Assembly: GCA_037044905.1 (NCBI GenBank)
Contig: JBAOKB010000144.1
Span: 1,674,001 to 1,738,000, forward strand
DNA: 64,000 nucleotides
DNA from: Hortaea werneckii
Taxonomy: Eukaryota; Ascomycota; Dothideomycetes; Mycosphaerellales; Teratosphaeriaceae
Direction: 5' to 3'
The stretch's first letter is position 1; each line of letters starts with the position of its first letter. Under the pieces are notes generated by a model. It had not been told where the DNA came from and ran no database searches. It saw only the letters and a program-made list of their open reading frames with translations. A program made the position numbers and the translations under genes. Shown here piece after piece: positions 53,254 through 63,832 of this stretch.

Positions 53254-55743
53254 CTAATACGGCTGCTGCCCGGACGATCCGTAGGGGTAACCATTGCCAG
53301 CCGCGAAAGAGCCGTACCCGTCACTGCCGCTTCCGCCAGCAGAGCCGGAGGCCGAGGGCCCAATGTTTGAGGCACCGTACCAGGTTGAGCGTCTATTTGG
53401 GAAGGAGGAGCCCATCTGTGAGGATGCGGTGTAGGAAGAAGGGTCGAAACCTGGCTGGGAGGATGGTGGGGGTCGTGGTGGGATGGGATAGCCGCGTCCA
53501 CTGCCCGGCTCGTCATCGCCGGATGTTCCGGTGCCGTTGCGGTCGTGAGGATGTCGGGTGTGATAACGTGAGCGGCTCATCGGGTCCTCGTCGACTGGGG
53601 GACCTGGTTGGCCATACCGTGGATCGATACCAAATCCCTGACCGTGCAGGTTAGAGGCGTAATGACTTGGCGCAATCCCATCTACGCCTATAGGCTCACT
53701 CCTGGCGAAAGGGTTCCGCGGCGGTGGCGTCCGCCTTCCAGCCTTCGGTATTGAGCTAGTAAGAGGGGGCGTGCGACGGCCATTGTTCATAGGTTGAGGT
53801 GGCGGTGTACGGCGACCACTACCCTTTGGTAGGCTCCCTTGGGGTCCAATACCAGGCATGTTCGCATTGTACATAGCTGGCGGAGGACCATGGTTGACAG
53901 AGTGTCGATGATTCTTGGGTGGCGGTATGTTGAGGGGTTCACTTGGGGAGCTACCATATACACCCTGTGTTGGCACCTGATTTCTCGAGCTCGAGTTGCG
54001 TCGTGGCATCGGTACTTCACCCCTGTAGCTTGTAGGCGGCGGCCTAGTCTCGCGCTCCCGCGGTTGCTGCTCTTCGTTACCGTACTTCTTGCCAGTCCCC
54101 TCTCGTGCGACATATGGCTTGCGCTCACGCTCCAATGGTACCGCGGTTGTGCCGAGGTCATCATCTTCTACTGCGTTGCTAAAAGGTGTAGAGCTATAAG
54201 GCATCCTATCTCTCTCACTGAAGCTGCTTTGCTGACTTGGTGGTTGACTTGGCGGTTGACCAGGTGGAGCACTCGACGGAGGAGGCGGTGGGGGCATTGC
54301 GGCAGAGCTTTTCAGCGGAATTAAGCTTGGTTCATGGTTCAGACTGGCAATAATGCGCTGTTCTGCCATCAAGTTGGGCTCCCGAGGCAAGAGCCGTCGA
54401 CTTAGCTCTTTGGGAAAGCGCTCGCGCTTGTTGTCAGCGTTCGAGATAGGCATGTCCATGACTGCTTTCGCTAAGCGGTTGAACTCATTGTCAGGATGCG
54501 CTTGGATCAAGCAAGTCATGAGCTGCTCAAAACCGGCAGGAGTTAAACCAGGAATCGACGGAACCTCGTGATATTGACCCTGGACAAGATGATGCTGACA
54601 GAGAAGCTTCTGGTATACCTTGCCAAGGCTCGCATTGCTCAACTTAGGGCCAAAGATGGTGTCCCACGGGTAGGATTCGTCGGGTGTCTTCGTATCCCGG
54701 AAGAACCTTGCCAGCTTACCGGGTGTGACGACAAGCGAGTATCTTGGCTCACAGTCTTCAATAAGATGTAATGCGAGACCTCTCAGGAATTGGCTGAGCC
54801 GCATTGTGGGATTGCCGTTGTCGAAAAGTGGCTGCCAAATCCTCTCCAAGGTGGTTACCTCCTCAGGCTCTTCCGTCTCTGTCGGCATCTTCGAAGGTCG
54901 TCTTCGTCGGTGGGTAGAAGTGGCGCTGGTATAGTCTGACTCGGAACCTTTGCTGTCCCTCCTGCGTCGTCCAGACTCACGTGCTGTGCTATCTGACTCG
55001 CTTTCTTGCTTTCGTCTCTCATCTGCAGCTCCATCAAAGGCGATCGGAGAGCTCCTCTCCGGCCCCGTAGTAGCACCCCTATTTAACCCAGCTCCATAGC
55101 CTGCGCCACCTGGAACTGGCCTTGGCGTATCTCGTTGGCTTCCCATGCTCTGGTCGCTTCTTCTGCTGCCCTTGCTGTACATGCTGCTGTAAATGCTCTC
55201 ATGGTCGCTCTGCACCGGATCCGGACTACTTGATCCATAGCCACTCTCTGCATTCCGCTCCCTCTCCCCGAACACCCATCGTTTCTCGGGCGATGGCGGC
55301 GTGTACTGCCGCGGAGCTCCAGAGTCAATGGAGCTTCGCGCCTCGCTTGGTGTCGGCGAAGACGCCTGTGGTGGCGGTGGCGGTGCCGGGGATTGTGCTG
55401 TTTGACCAGGCGCCACCGAAGGTGTAGGAGTATTGATGTTGGCCGTCTGCAAGTTCTTGATCACCTGCTCGGTCACCTGCCTGACCAGCTCCGGGTCGAG
55501 CCCAGTCTGAGCCACTGGGCTCTGGTCGAAGGCATTATTAACAGCGTCCTTGAGCGGTTGCGGCTCTGATCGCGGCGGGGCGCCCAATGCAGGTTGTAGC
55601 GACGAGGCGCGCGAACGCGCAGCGTGATTGCTGCTGGCTGGAGAGCCTGGCTGCAGAGGTGATTGCGGCTTCCGCAGCGGAGCCTCTTGTTGCTGCGGTC
55701 CTACGGGGATGGGCGGAGAATGCTGAGACCGCGGAGCTTCCAT
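53254..55743 (-). CDS. DUF7514 domain protein, largely disordered
   Basis: A single exon of 829 residues from the ATG at 55743 (MEAPRSQHSPPIPVGP); the frame extends 66 nt further only through a GTG, so an upstream exon is possible. Residues 1-295 are Pro/Gln/Ser-rich with a helical piece DPELVRQVTEQVIKNLQ and a basic Ser/Arg stretch. A globular domain, TTLERIWQPLFDNGNPTMRL through LARFFRDTK and LTPAGFEQLMTCLIQAHPD, covers about residues 297-480 and matches the fungal DUF7514 family as I remember it. The C-terminal 350 residues are Pro/Arg/Gly/Ser-rich with recurring RRTPPP motifs (possible SH3 ligands) and end SFAAGNGYPYGSSGQQPY. An adaptor or RNA-linked role is conceivable, but no function is established. 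Confidence 0.8.
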   Translation of the reverse strand: MEAPRSQHSPPIPVGPQQQEAPLRKPQSPLQPGSPASSNHAARSRASSLQPALGAPPRSEPQPLKDAVNNAFDQSPVAQTGLDPELVRQVTEQVIKNLQTANINTPTPSVAPGQTAQSPAPPPPPQASSPTPSEARSSIDSGAPRQYTPPSPEKRWVFGERERNAESGYGSSSPDPVQSDHESIYSSMYSKGSRRSDQSMGSQRDTPRPVPGGAGYGAGLNRGATTGPERSSPIAFDGAADERRKQESESDSTARESGRRRRDSKGSESDYTSATSTHRRRRPSKMPTETEEPEEVTTLERIWQPLFDNGNPTMRLSQFLRGLALHLIEDCEPRYSLVVTPGKLARFFRDTKTPDESYPWDTIFGPKLSNASLGKVYQKLLCQHHLVQGQYHEVPSIPGLTPAGFEQLMTCLIQAHPDNEFNRLAKAVMDMPISNADNKRERFPKELSRRLLPREPNLMAEQRIIASLNHEPSLIPLKSSAAMPPPPPPSSAPPGQPPSQPPSQQSSFSERDRMPYSSTPFSNAVEDDDLGTTAVPLERERKPYVAREGTGKKYGNEEQQPRERETRPPPTSYRGEVPMPRRNSSSRNQVPTQGVYGSSPSEPLNIPPPKNHRHSVNHGPPPAMYNANMPGIGPQGSLPKGSGRRTPPPQPMNNGRRTPPLTSSIPKAGRRTPPPRNPFARSEPIGVDGIAPSHYASNLHGQGFGIDPRYGQPGPPVDEDPMSRSRYHTRHPHDRNGTGTSGDDEPGSGRGYPIPPRPPPSSQPGFDPSSYTASSQMGSSFPNRRSTWYGASNIGPSASGSAGGSGSDGYGSFAAGNGYPYGSSGQQPY

Positions 55744-58700
55744 GCCGTTGCGATATGTATAGCCAAGGCAGCAGTTGCAGTTGGCGTTGCCGTTTCTGCC
55801 GCGGAGCACCCTCTCGGTGTCAGCGATGTCGTTGTTACCCCAGTGGCAATTGGCAACGTTATCGACCGGGCCCCAAAGTCAGATGAATGGCGGTGTGTTT
55901 GAAGACGTGGTGTTCAGCAGTTTCAACCAATGCCGCTGTTCTTCTTAGGCGCATGAACTAGCGCATGCTGTTGTTGTTCTTAAGCAAGTTAAAGCGCCAC
56001 CCACGCGATGTGAAAGTTTCTGGAAAAGGTGCGCTCGTGCGTAGTGGAGAAGTGAATCCCGAACCAGGCTGGCTCTATTTGATCCTCCTCGTCACTGGTC
56101 GTACGAGGCTGAGTTGCGTCTTTGATGGCTGCGCCTTTTGGTCGCAGACTGGCAGTTTGGGGTAGCAGATGTCGATGCGCACAGCACTTTCGGTATTAGG
56201 AACTGAGGCTGGGAAGTCGCAGGGTACCTCAGATTACCATCAATCAAGTTGTCCCATGAGATGCAGGCCAAGTGCTTCCGGTCTATCAATTGCGGAGTTG
56301 GAACGTGGCTGCCAGATGACGTCGTTACTACTCTATCTACCGGCTCGGAGGCGGCTGGGTGAAATTTCCGACCCACTAGCACGACGAAGGAAGGTACTGT
56401 GGTACTCAAATCACTCCCCGTACCCGGAAGAGGCCACAAGGTAGTAGTGCGCCGGTGACGCTTCAGAATCTTGGTAATAGTGAAGGTGTTGTGACTGGCC
56501 GGAAGGAGCCAGGAACATCTCACAGACGGTTGAGAATTTTAGGAGGGTACCGATGCGACAGCGATGAGGCTAGAGGCTGCATATGCCGGGCTCTCTCACA
56601 CAGACATGTTCGTACCCACAGAAGCGCCGTGAAGGCCGGTCAAGGCGTGCATGAAGTGGAGGCACCACTTCAATGGCGATACCGTCAGCCTCCTCGGGGC
56701 AACGAGGTATCAACGACAAATTTTTTGTCAATCACTAGGTTCACCTCAGACGCGGAAGGAGCGCGTCTCAGGATACAGTCGCAGACATGGGATTCAAGAC
56801 AAAAAGATGCCTGCGACTCGCCGCGACCGTAGACATCCAAAGCGAAGTAAAATGAAAAGCCTCACCTATAACAATGATAATTTCTCGTTCACTTGGAAAA
56901 AAACATGCAGTGCCCTGGCACAGTACTTGGCCATCTACACGCCGCAGTGATCAAACGTTGGAAGGTGTGTGGTGAAAGCTTGCAACACACCGGTCCTCCG
57001 ACTGCATACAGTCGACAGTACGCCCCGTTCCCACCACCATGACTTCGCAAGCTCGTTTTAGGACATGCAAACACCTTATATGAGCAAGAGGTATGAGATT
57101 TGGTGCTGATTGGCAAGATGCGAAATCTTGGACTAGATGTATACTTCCAGGTTTCCGTGTGTGAGAGGAGCTTCTACATATAACGTAGCTATGTGGCTGT
57201 GCTTAGCCTGAAGAAGTGGTGATTGAGTTGTTGCTGGGGCACCGGTGACAGGTTTCGAGAAGGTTCATGTTGCATGGGTACCCTCAGAAAGTCCTAGGGA
57301 GAGGAGGAGAGTGTCGCAGGTGTCGCATATGCAGAGAGGCGTAATAGTCAGCGATCGGAAACAGTCGAGAGACTTGCGACGGAGATGCTGTATGCATCAC
57401 TACACCGATCAGACTGGAGATAGGACGGCAAGACAGCCCACACGAAGGCGATACTGTCGCGGTTACTAATTCAGACAAGCGTTTGGGATTACATGGTGAG
57501 CGACACTTGTGGCTATTGCCTGGTTCGAAGTGATATGAGAGAGCTGATGGCCGCAATAGCCGTCTTACTCTCACACTGCGTGCCCCTGGTCTCTCAATAT
57601 CGCATGCCATAGCGGTCATTTGAGGACGTCAGGTGCGCAGCATCATAACAAGCTGTATTACGACGCCCGACTGGAGTGAGGACAGGAGAGGAGAGACAGT
57701 CTTGAAACGGCCGACGAGCAAAGTAACCAATGGAGGAGCAATGACGGCGTGAGCTGATTGGGTGAAGAGAATCTGTCGTAGCGTGTTTCAGGCGTGGGGC
57801 GCACCCAAGGCCGAAGCGCAGCTAAACAACCGTAAAGATGGAGACGACGGACTTGGGTTTGTTCGGGAAGATCGGGAGTCAATCATGGGGTTCATGAGCG
57901 GACGGGCTGGACGGAAGCGGGAATGCGACTGAGTGAGGTACTTCTCCCGCCGATTGAGACGGTACTAAGAGACATATGCTCCGATCATTGTCCAACTGTA
58001 CCTAGGTCGACAGAAGATGAGCGTCAGGTGTCAGCCGGATGGTGGTGGGTTATAGGTAGGTATGATTATCCTGATCGTCTCACAGCAGCTGCTGGTTGGC
58101 GGAGGATGACGAGGGAGGATCGGCAGCGGCGAGACAGCAGGGCTGACTCTGCTCCGCACCAGCGTTTCGGACAGCGGGCTGCGGGCCTTAGGCGCACCTG
58201 CTCTCGGTACAGGAGGGACTAGCGAGACTAGGGACCCTGCTTAAGCCCGCTCGCCTGCCTGGGCCCAAGCAGCAGCAGCCAACAGCGAACAGCCAGCGGC
58301 CGAGCCGGACGAGCGAGACGCAGCGGGACTCTTGACTCTCTGCCACTGCCGCTCTTGAATCTGTTCACTGCTTCCTCTGAGGCAGTAGCCGGTCAGACAC
58401 CGCCCACACCACGGCACGGCCAAACAACAACTGCACAGCGACACCTGCTGCTGGTGCGCTGTCTCGGCCGCCAGGCCTACTCAAAGGCCGTCTTCTTCCG
58501 CTCCCACTTCCCACGCTCTCTTGCAACCAACTCTCGTGGACCGCAACACCAAGCTCCTGTCAGGCACGGCGACGCAAGGTGAGGAATCGAGGAAGCAGGG
58601 CATGGCAGACGTCCTGTGAGACTGGTCCCCGTGGCGATACCGCAGCGTCTATCTTTCTTTGTCAGGTTCGGCGTAGAGAATAGCGGCTTGGTCCGCACCT

Positions 58701-58767
58701 GGACAAGGCACCACGGGCCTGAAAGACACACCTATCCATCTCTACGTACATCCCATCCGTACCGAGA
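55744..58767. other. Gene-poor 3-kb region upstream of STE11
   Basis: The longest gap in the window. It must carry the promoters of the DUF7514 gene and of STE11. Frames of 60-140 codons occur on both strands without domains; several short plus-strand ATG frames lie in the last 900 bp and could be upstream ORFs if the STE11 leader is long. The last 550 bp are rich in CAGC/CCGC repeats and CT tracts. No RNA gene was recognised. Confidence 0.45.
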
Positions 58768-61700
58768 ATGGCCGCCTTGGCCTCCCGAGCACCATACCCA
58801 GCTCCCGCATTCGCGTCGAGCAGCAACATGGCTGCACCTTCCACTTCACATTATCGTGTGCCTGCCTCATCCGGCCTGGGCCCGATCCACGGGCAGGCTG
58901 GTGCGGCCGGCATGTTCACGAGTCCCACCGAGTCCGAGTTCTCCGAGTCGTACAAGGAAAGCGCACGGGAGAATGTGGTTGATTGGGATGAGGCCCGTGT
59001 TGGCGATTGGTTACGGAGTATCAATTGCGGGCAGTATGTCGAGCTCTTCAGGAAAAACAACATTAATGGGGAGAACCTCATGGACATGGATCAGGTGATG
59101 CTGAAGGAGATGGGTGTCAAAAAGGTTGGTGATCGGGTGCGAATTGGCGCCCAAGCGAAAGTGTTTCGAAATAAGGTCTACCGGCGAAGCAGCAAGAAAG
59201 TGATCAACAGGCATTCTTTGGCCACCCTCGATGGCAACACTCAGCTAACTCCTCCCTCCTCTGGCTCACCTCGGCCTCTGCACAGCGCAAGGTCTAATCC
59301 CGCGCAGTCCCGCGCGGACAAGAGAATGTCACGCCAGCTGAACGGTGCCGACATGTCCCACGCATATGCCCTCGGGAATGCGAAAAGCTCCTCGCGACCA
59401 AACTCGCCCATGGTCGACCAGGAAAACAGAACTGGTCGAAACCGGGAGCGCTCGGTGAACCCTAGTCCAAAGGAGGGCTTTCGAAAGGAGTCTGATGGCA
59501 GCCACTTCAAACAGCCCATCAATGCCACACGATACGCAGCAAGCAACAATGCGAGAGGACCCCCGTTAGAGGGTTCGCAGGCGGCCAGAATGGGCGTAGG
59601 TGCTGCTGGCCACATCAAAAGCAGTCCAAGCATGGAAAATTTGAATGCGAGCATTGTAGGTGCACTGCCAAGTGATAAGCCGCTAATCCGGGTCATATAC
59701 GAAAACGGAAGATGCAGTGTTTTGAACATTGATGGCTTCAGAACGGCCGAGGACATCATTCGGGCAACGTTGCGTAAAGGTGGATTGAACGAGAGTCATC
59801 TACGGGCCTATTGCTTCTGGGTTCTAGATGGTACAGATCCAAATCCGACTTTCTGCCGGCGCCTGGGCGAAGCGGAACTCATCAAGCTGTGTTCAGACGG
59901 TGTGCGGAGTGAGCGAGGGCGTTTGATACTCAGAAAAATTCATACTGCCGAGCCTGAAGGCGAGCAGCTCCGGACTGCTGCGCGCATAGCGGAGCAACAG
60001 CTTCCTGAACCTCCCGCCATAGAAGTGCAACCAACATCGAAGAGCAGAAGTCAATTGAAGATCGAAAAGTTGACTGGTGAGCCTCTGGCAGCGGTGACAT
60101 ATCCAATGAGCCCAGCTAGCCAAGCGGAGAGGCGCGACTACTTCGACACGAGCCACAACCTACCTAGTTCATCAATATCACGAAATGCATCGCAAGCCTC
60201 GAGCGCCTCTGCCAGAGCAAGGAAACTCAAAGATTTCTATGGAGCGAGACCGCCTACAGAGCTCATCACGCAGGACTTGCAGAGTTACTTCCCTGAGGTG
60301 GCGAAAGAGGAGATGGACCGTACTGTTCGTATGAGTATACGACGAAGTCAGCGTCTGAGTCGAGCTGTCAGCCGAATGAGCACTGTCAGCAATTTTAGTG
60401 TCGCAAGCAGTCTCAAGGACGCACCCCCGATACCATCTATAGCAGATCATTGGCAGCGTGAAGCTGCTGCGGCTGCTGCTGCTAATAACAATGCTGGAAG
60501 CACCACAAGCAAAGATCAACAACCACCGCCTAGATTGAGACCATTGAGCGTTATGAGGCTAGGGAGGCCGGAAAGCTATAGGGAATCAATAGCTAGCAGC
60601 ATGCTGGAGCCACTGGATGAGGAATCACCACTTGAGCCGAATAGGAAGAGCTATGTCTCATTTTCAGCCGATAGCAACAATGGTTCCGGCAGCGGAAGCG
60701 GCAGTGGCAGCGATACAACCACTAGCAACATTGGCATTACCGACCCAGAAGGCAACACAATCATGCATAGCTACTTCGATGATTCGCAGTCTTCGCCTGG
60801 CAATACAGCTGTCTCCGGTGAGGCAGCATCGGATACAATGGGCAGCGGTAGCATCAACAGTCGTCTCTCTCGCTTCATAGCCCAGGATGGCGAAGAGGAA
60901 GATGCCGAGCTTATGGAGCACCTGGAAAAAGACAGCTGGGACGACCTGAAGTATATGAAAGGTGCAATGATCGGTCAGGGCTCATTTGGCACGGTGTTCC
61001 TCGCTTTGCACGCCGTGACGGCAGAACTGATGGCTGTCAAGCAAGTCGAGATGCCTTCAAATCATGGTACTGCAGCCATGGATGCTAAGAAAAACCAGAT
61101 GGTCGAGGCGCTGAAACAGGAGATCAGTTTGCTAAGAGACCTGAAGCATCCCAACATCGTGCAGTACTTGGGTTCTAACAGCGATGAGGAACATCTGAAC
61201 ATTTTCCTCGAGTACGTCGCTGGTGGCTCAGTGGCGACGATGCTGGTCAATTACGGCAGTCTGCCTGAAGGGTTGATCGCCAACTTTGTCCGCCAAATCT
61301 TGCAGGGTCTGAACTACCTGCACTCCAAGGACATCATCCACCGCGATATCAAGGGCGCTAATATCCTCGTGGACAATAAGGGCACAGTCAAGATTTCGGA
61401 TTTCGGCATCTCCAAACGTGTGGAAGCCACGACGATGATGCACTCGGGCCCCGTAGTCGGGAAGCGTGCTGGTCCACGCGTGTCCTTACAAGGGTCAGTG
61501 TTCTGGATGGCGCCCGAGGTAGTCCGCCAGACGGCCTACACCAAGAAAGCCGACATCTGGTCTCTCGGCTGTCTGATCGTCGAGATGTTCACAGGCAGCC
61601 ACCCGCATCCAAATTGCACGCAGCTGCAGGCCATTTTCAAGATTGGCGGTGCGGGCCGCAAGAAGAAGAATGCAGACGGCGTTGTCGAGGGCGATGATAA

Positions 61701-61842
61701 TAGCTCTGCCCGGCCTGACCTCCCGGACCAGGCGAGCGAGGATGCCAAGGAGTTCTTGAAGTGGACGTTTGAGATCGAACACGAGAAGCGGCCGAGCGCG
61801 GAGGATCTGATGAAGAGCAAATTCTGCAGCACGAAGCCGTAG
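58768..61842 (+). CDS. STE11: MAP kinase kinase kinase Ste11
   Basis: A single exon of 1024 residues, ATG at 58768. It is the MAPKKK of the pheromone/filamentation and osmostress modules, phosphorylating a Ste7- or Pbs2-type MAPKK. Domains in order: a SAM domain (about 70-138; WDEARVGDWLRSINCGQYVE, binds Ste50), a Ras-association-like domain (about 302-395; LIRVIYENGRCSVLNIDGFR), a disordered linker with Arg/Ser-rich candidate autoinhibitory segments, and the kinase (about 722-1022). In the kinase the glycine loop is GQGSFGTVFLA, the Lys is in MAVKQVEM, the catalytic loop is HRDIKGANILVDN, DFG is in KISDFGISK, and the APE equivalent is GSVFWMAPEVV. A GRKKKNADGVVEGDDNSSA insert sits between GG-A and the last helix, longer than in yeast. 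No intron. Confidence 0.95.
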   Translation: MAALASRAPYPAPAFASSSNMAAPSTSHYRVPASSGLGPIHGQAGAAGMFTSPTESEFSESYKESARENVVDWDEARVGDWLRSINCGQYVELFRKNNINGENLMDMDQVMLKEMGVKKVGDRVRIGAQAKVFRNKVYRRSSKKVINRHSLATLDGNTQLTPPSSGSPRPLHSARSNPAQSRADKRMSRQLNGADMSHAYALGNAKSSSRPNSPMVDQENRTGRNRERSVNPSPKEGFRKESDGSHFKQPINATRYAASNNARGPPLEGSQAARMGVGAAGHIKSSPSMENLNASIVGALPSDKPLIRVIYENGRCSVLNIDGFRTAEDIIRATLRKGGLNESHLRAYCFWVLDGTDPNPTFCRRLGEAELIKLCSDGVRSERGRLILRKIHTAEPEGEQLRTAARIAEQQLPEPPAIEVQPTSKSRSQLKIEKLTGEPLAAVTYPMSPASQAERRDYFDTSHNLPSSSISRNASQASSASARARKLKDFYGARPPTELITQDLQSYFPEVAKEEMDRTVRMSIRRSQRLSRAVSRMSTVSNFSVASSLKDAPPIPSIADHWQREAAAAAAANNNAGSTTSKDQQPPPRLRPLSVMRLGRPESYRESIASSMLEPLDEESPLEPNRKSYVSFSADSNNGSGSGSGSGSDTTTSNIGITDPEGNTIMHSYFDDSQSSPGNTAVSGEAASDTMGSGSINSRLSRFIAQDGEEEDAELMEHLEKDSWDDLKYMKGAMIGQGSFGTVFLALHAVTAELMAVKQVEMPSNHGTAAMDAKKNQMVEALKQEISLLRDLKHPNIVQYLGSNSDEEHLNIFLEYVAGGSVATMLVNYGSLPEGLIANFVRQILQGLNYLHSKDIIHRDIKGANILVDNKGTVKISDFGISKRVEATTMMHSGPVVGKRAGPRVSLQGSVFWMAPEVVRQTAYTKKADIWSLGCLIVEMFTGSHPHPNCTQLQAIFKIGGAGRKKKNADGVVEGDDNSSARPDLPDQASEDAKEFLKWTFEIEHEKRPSAEDLMKSKFCSTKP

Positions 61843-62137
61843 TAAAGGTCGAATGTCCGGGCGTTCCGCTGGAGAGCAACTGGGAGGCGAAGATGAGGAA
61901 TCATGTCGTTACGTAGGCGTTACACACAGATGGGGAATCTGATGGACTCGAAGGGATTTTTAGCGGGCTGAGCTGGGTCAAGGGGCCCTTTTGCACGTGA
62001 TGCCGATCTGAGGACTGTAGAAGAGCGGTTCTCTTTGTTGGATTGTGAAGGGAGGTCTGTTGATGATCATGTCCGTAATGGTAATGAATATCCATCTACT
62101 ACCTTCCAAGGTATAAATCACACCAATTACAACTTAG

Positions 62138-63832
62138 CTACTCGCTGCCCTCCCTTTCCCCGTCGTCATTCTCCATACATCCATCACACTCCTCTCCCTT
62201 CCTCAGACCCACAACAAACAGCAGAACAGCGAACCCAGCCGAGATCAGCCCTAGAAAATAAAACGGCAGCCCAACCCACCCTCCCCCCAAAGCCAACCCC
62301 CGTCCAAACAGCCCAGCCAACAACGGCGACCCCAGCATCGCCCCAACCGTATCGACAAAACTCACAATACTATACACCCTCGCAATCTGACCCGCCGGCA
62401 CCAAACTCGTCAGCAACGATCGAATCAGGAAATACGTACTCTGGCCCAACGCAGCAACCACCATACTAACCACCACGCAGACCAGATTAGGCGACATCCC
62501 AATCATCGTCCACCCCACGAACACAAACCCCTGCGACGCCCGCGCGAGATAGAGATCTTTCCTCTGCGCCGAGAGCCGGAATACCCGCATCGCGAGCATG
62601 CTGACGTAGGGGAGTAAGGCGAAGAGGAGCAGGACTTTGACGGCGTTCAGGATCGTGGTGAGTAAGGTGGCTTGGGAGAAGGTGAGACGGTAGCGTTTGC
62701 TGGTGTATTGGAGGAGGAGTTGGGAGGTTTGCGCGATCAGGCTGTGCCCGATGAAGGGGAGGATGAGGAGCGGGATGCGGGCGTCGTGGGTGAGGAAGGC
62801 GGTGGCGGTGTGGAGGGAGTGGAGGAGTCGGGTGAGAGGTTTGGTTGAGTGGGAGTGATGGGTGGGATGTGAGTCCGAGGATGGTGGTTTCGGTTGTTGG
62901 GTTGTCTCCGTCGAGGATGAGGTGGGTTGTGCTGGTAAAGGATGTTCCGCGGGTTGATAATAGTTTAAGGTTTCCGGGACGAGTCCGTAGGTAAGGAAGC
63001 ATACTAGCAGGAGACCGGTACCGATTAGAGATGGGATCCAAGGGTTGATGGTCATGAGCGAAGCGGAGATCGGTGGTACGACCACCTTCGCGGCCAGCTC
63101 AGACGCGCCTACACGCAGGAACGTGCTGGCCCGGTGGTCTTGCGGGACGATGTCTGATAAAACGACGAAGAACAGACTCGAGGCTACGGGGGATCCGCCG
63201 CCCAAGAGAGCATGAAGGGCAGAAAGCCAGGTCATGCGTATGTCGAAAGCCTGCCAGAACCAAGTAACCAGTTGGATCCAGAGGAGCTTCAACAAGAACG
63301 AAAAGAGCCCAAGCATGAGCACCGGTTTCCGGCCGTACTTGTCTGCGAGCCAGCCAAATGGCACAGCTAACAGCAACGAAGGAAACCCCTCGAACAAGGT
63401 CTGGTACCCGGCCAGGGAGGCTAGCTGCTGCTGCACGAAATCGGCCTTGCAATGCCGTTCTTCCACCCCTCCGATCGCACCTGGACCGACAACTGCCCTT
63501 CCTAGTTGGATCTTGCTAGGATCTTCCGACTCGAAGTACCGGTAGCAGATGACGGATTCGAAAATCCGCGTCGTCGGACTTTCTACAATACTGTCGCTTG
63601 CACCGACCAGGAAGATTACAAGCATGAGTAGATACGTGAGAGTCTGCCATTTGCGCGGGAGGTGAGTCGATTGAATGTCCTCGATCGTGCCATTCTCCGT
63701 AGATAGGAGCGGTGTCGTTTCGGTGGCGCTTTGATGCTTGAGTGAGGATTTTGGGGTGTTTTCCTGTGTCAAATTGTTGCTATCCTCCCGCTCTCCAGCG
63801 GGAGAGTCGTCATCTTCGTTCCCTGAAGGCAT
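62138..63832 (-). CDS. Major facilitator superfamily transporter
   Basis: A single exon of 564 residues from the ATG at 63832 (MPSGNEDDDSPAG); the frame is open upstream but without an ATG. The cytosolic N-terminus is acidic. About 11-12 hydrophobic helices follow, beginning TLTYLLMLVIFLVGASDSIV, with the MFS motif GWLADKYGRKPVLMLG between helices 2 and 3 and VVLSDIVPQDHRASTFLRVG later. A Ser/Thr/His-rich loop separates the two halves (about 325-365). The extended external loop after helix 1 (CYRYFESEDPSKIQLGRA) resembles fungal MFS proteins of the tetracycline-resistance/DHA-like type. The C-terminal tail is acidic (CDGCMENDDGERE). The substrate cannot be told. It converges on STE11 about 295 bp away. 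Confidence 0.88.
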   Translation of the reverse strand: MPSGNEDDDSPAGEREDSNNLTQENTPKSSLKHQSATETTPLLSTENGTIEDIQSTHLPRKWQTLTYLLMLVIFLVGASDSIVESPTTRIFESVICYRYFESEDPSKIQLGRAVVGPGAIGGVEERHCKADFVQQQLASLAGYQTLFEGFPSLLLAVPFGWLADKYGRKPVLMLGLFSFLLKLLWIQLVTWFWQAFDIRMTWLSALHALLGGGSPVASSLFFVVLSDIVPQDHRASTFLRVGASELAAKVVVPPISASLMTINPWIPSLIGTGLLLVCFLTYGLVPETLNYYQPAEHPLPAQPTSSSTETTQQPKPPSSDSHPTHHSHSTKPLTRLLHSLHTATAFLTHDARIPLLILPFIGHSLIAQTSQLLLQYTSKRYRLTFSQATLLTTILNAVKVLLLFALLPYVSMLAMRVFRLSAQRKDLYLARASQGFVFVGWTMIGMSPNLVCVVVSMVVAALGQSTYFLIRSLLTSLVPAGQIARVYSIVSFVDTVGAMLGSPLLAGLFGRGLALGGGWVGLPFYFLGLISAGFAVLLFVVGLRKGEECDGCMENDDGEREGSE

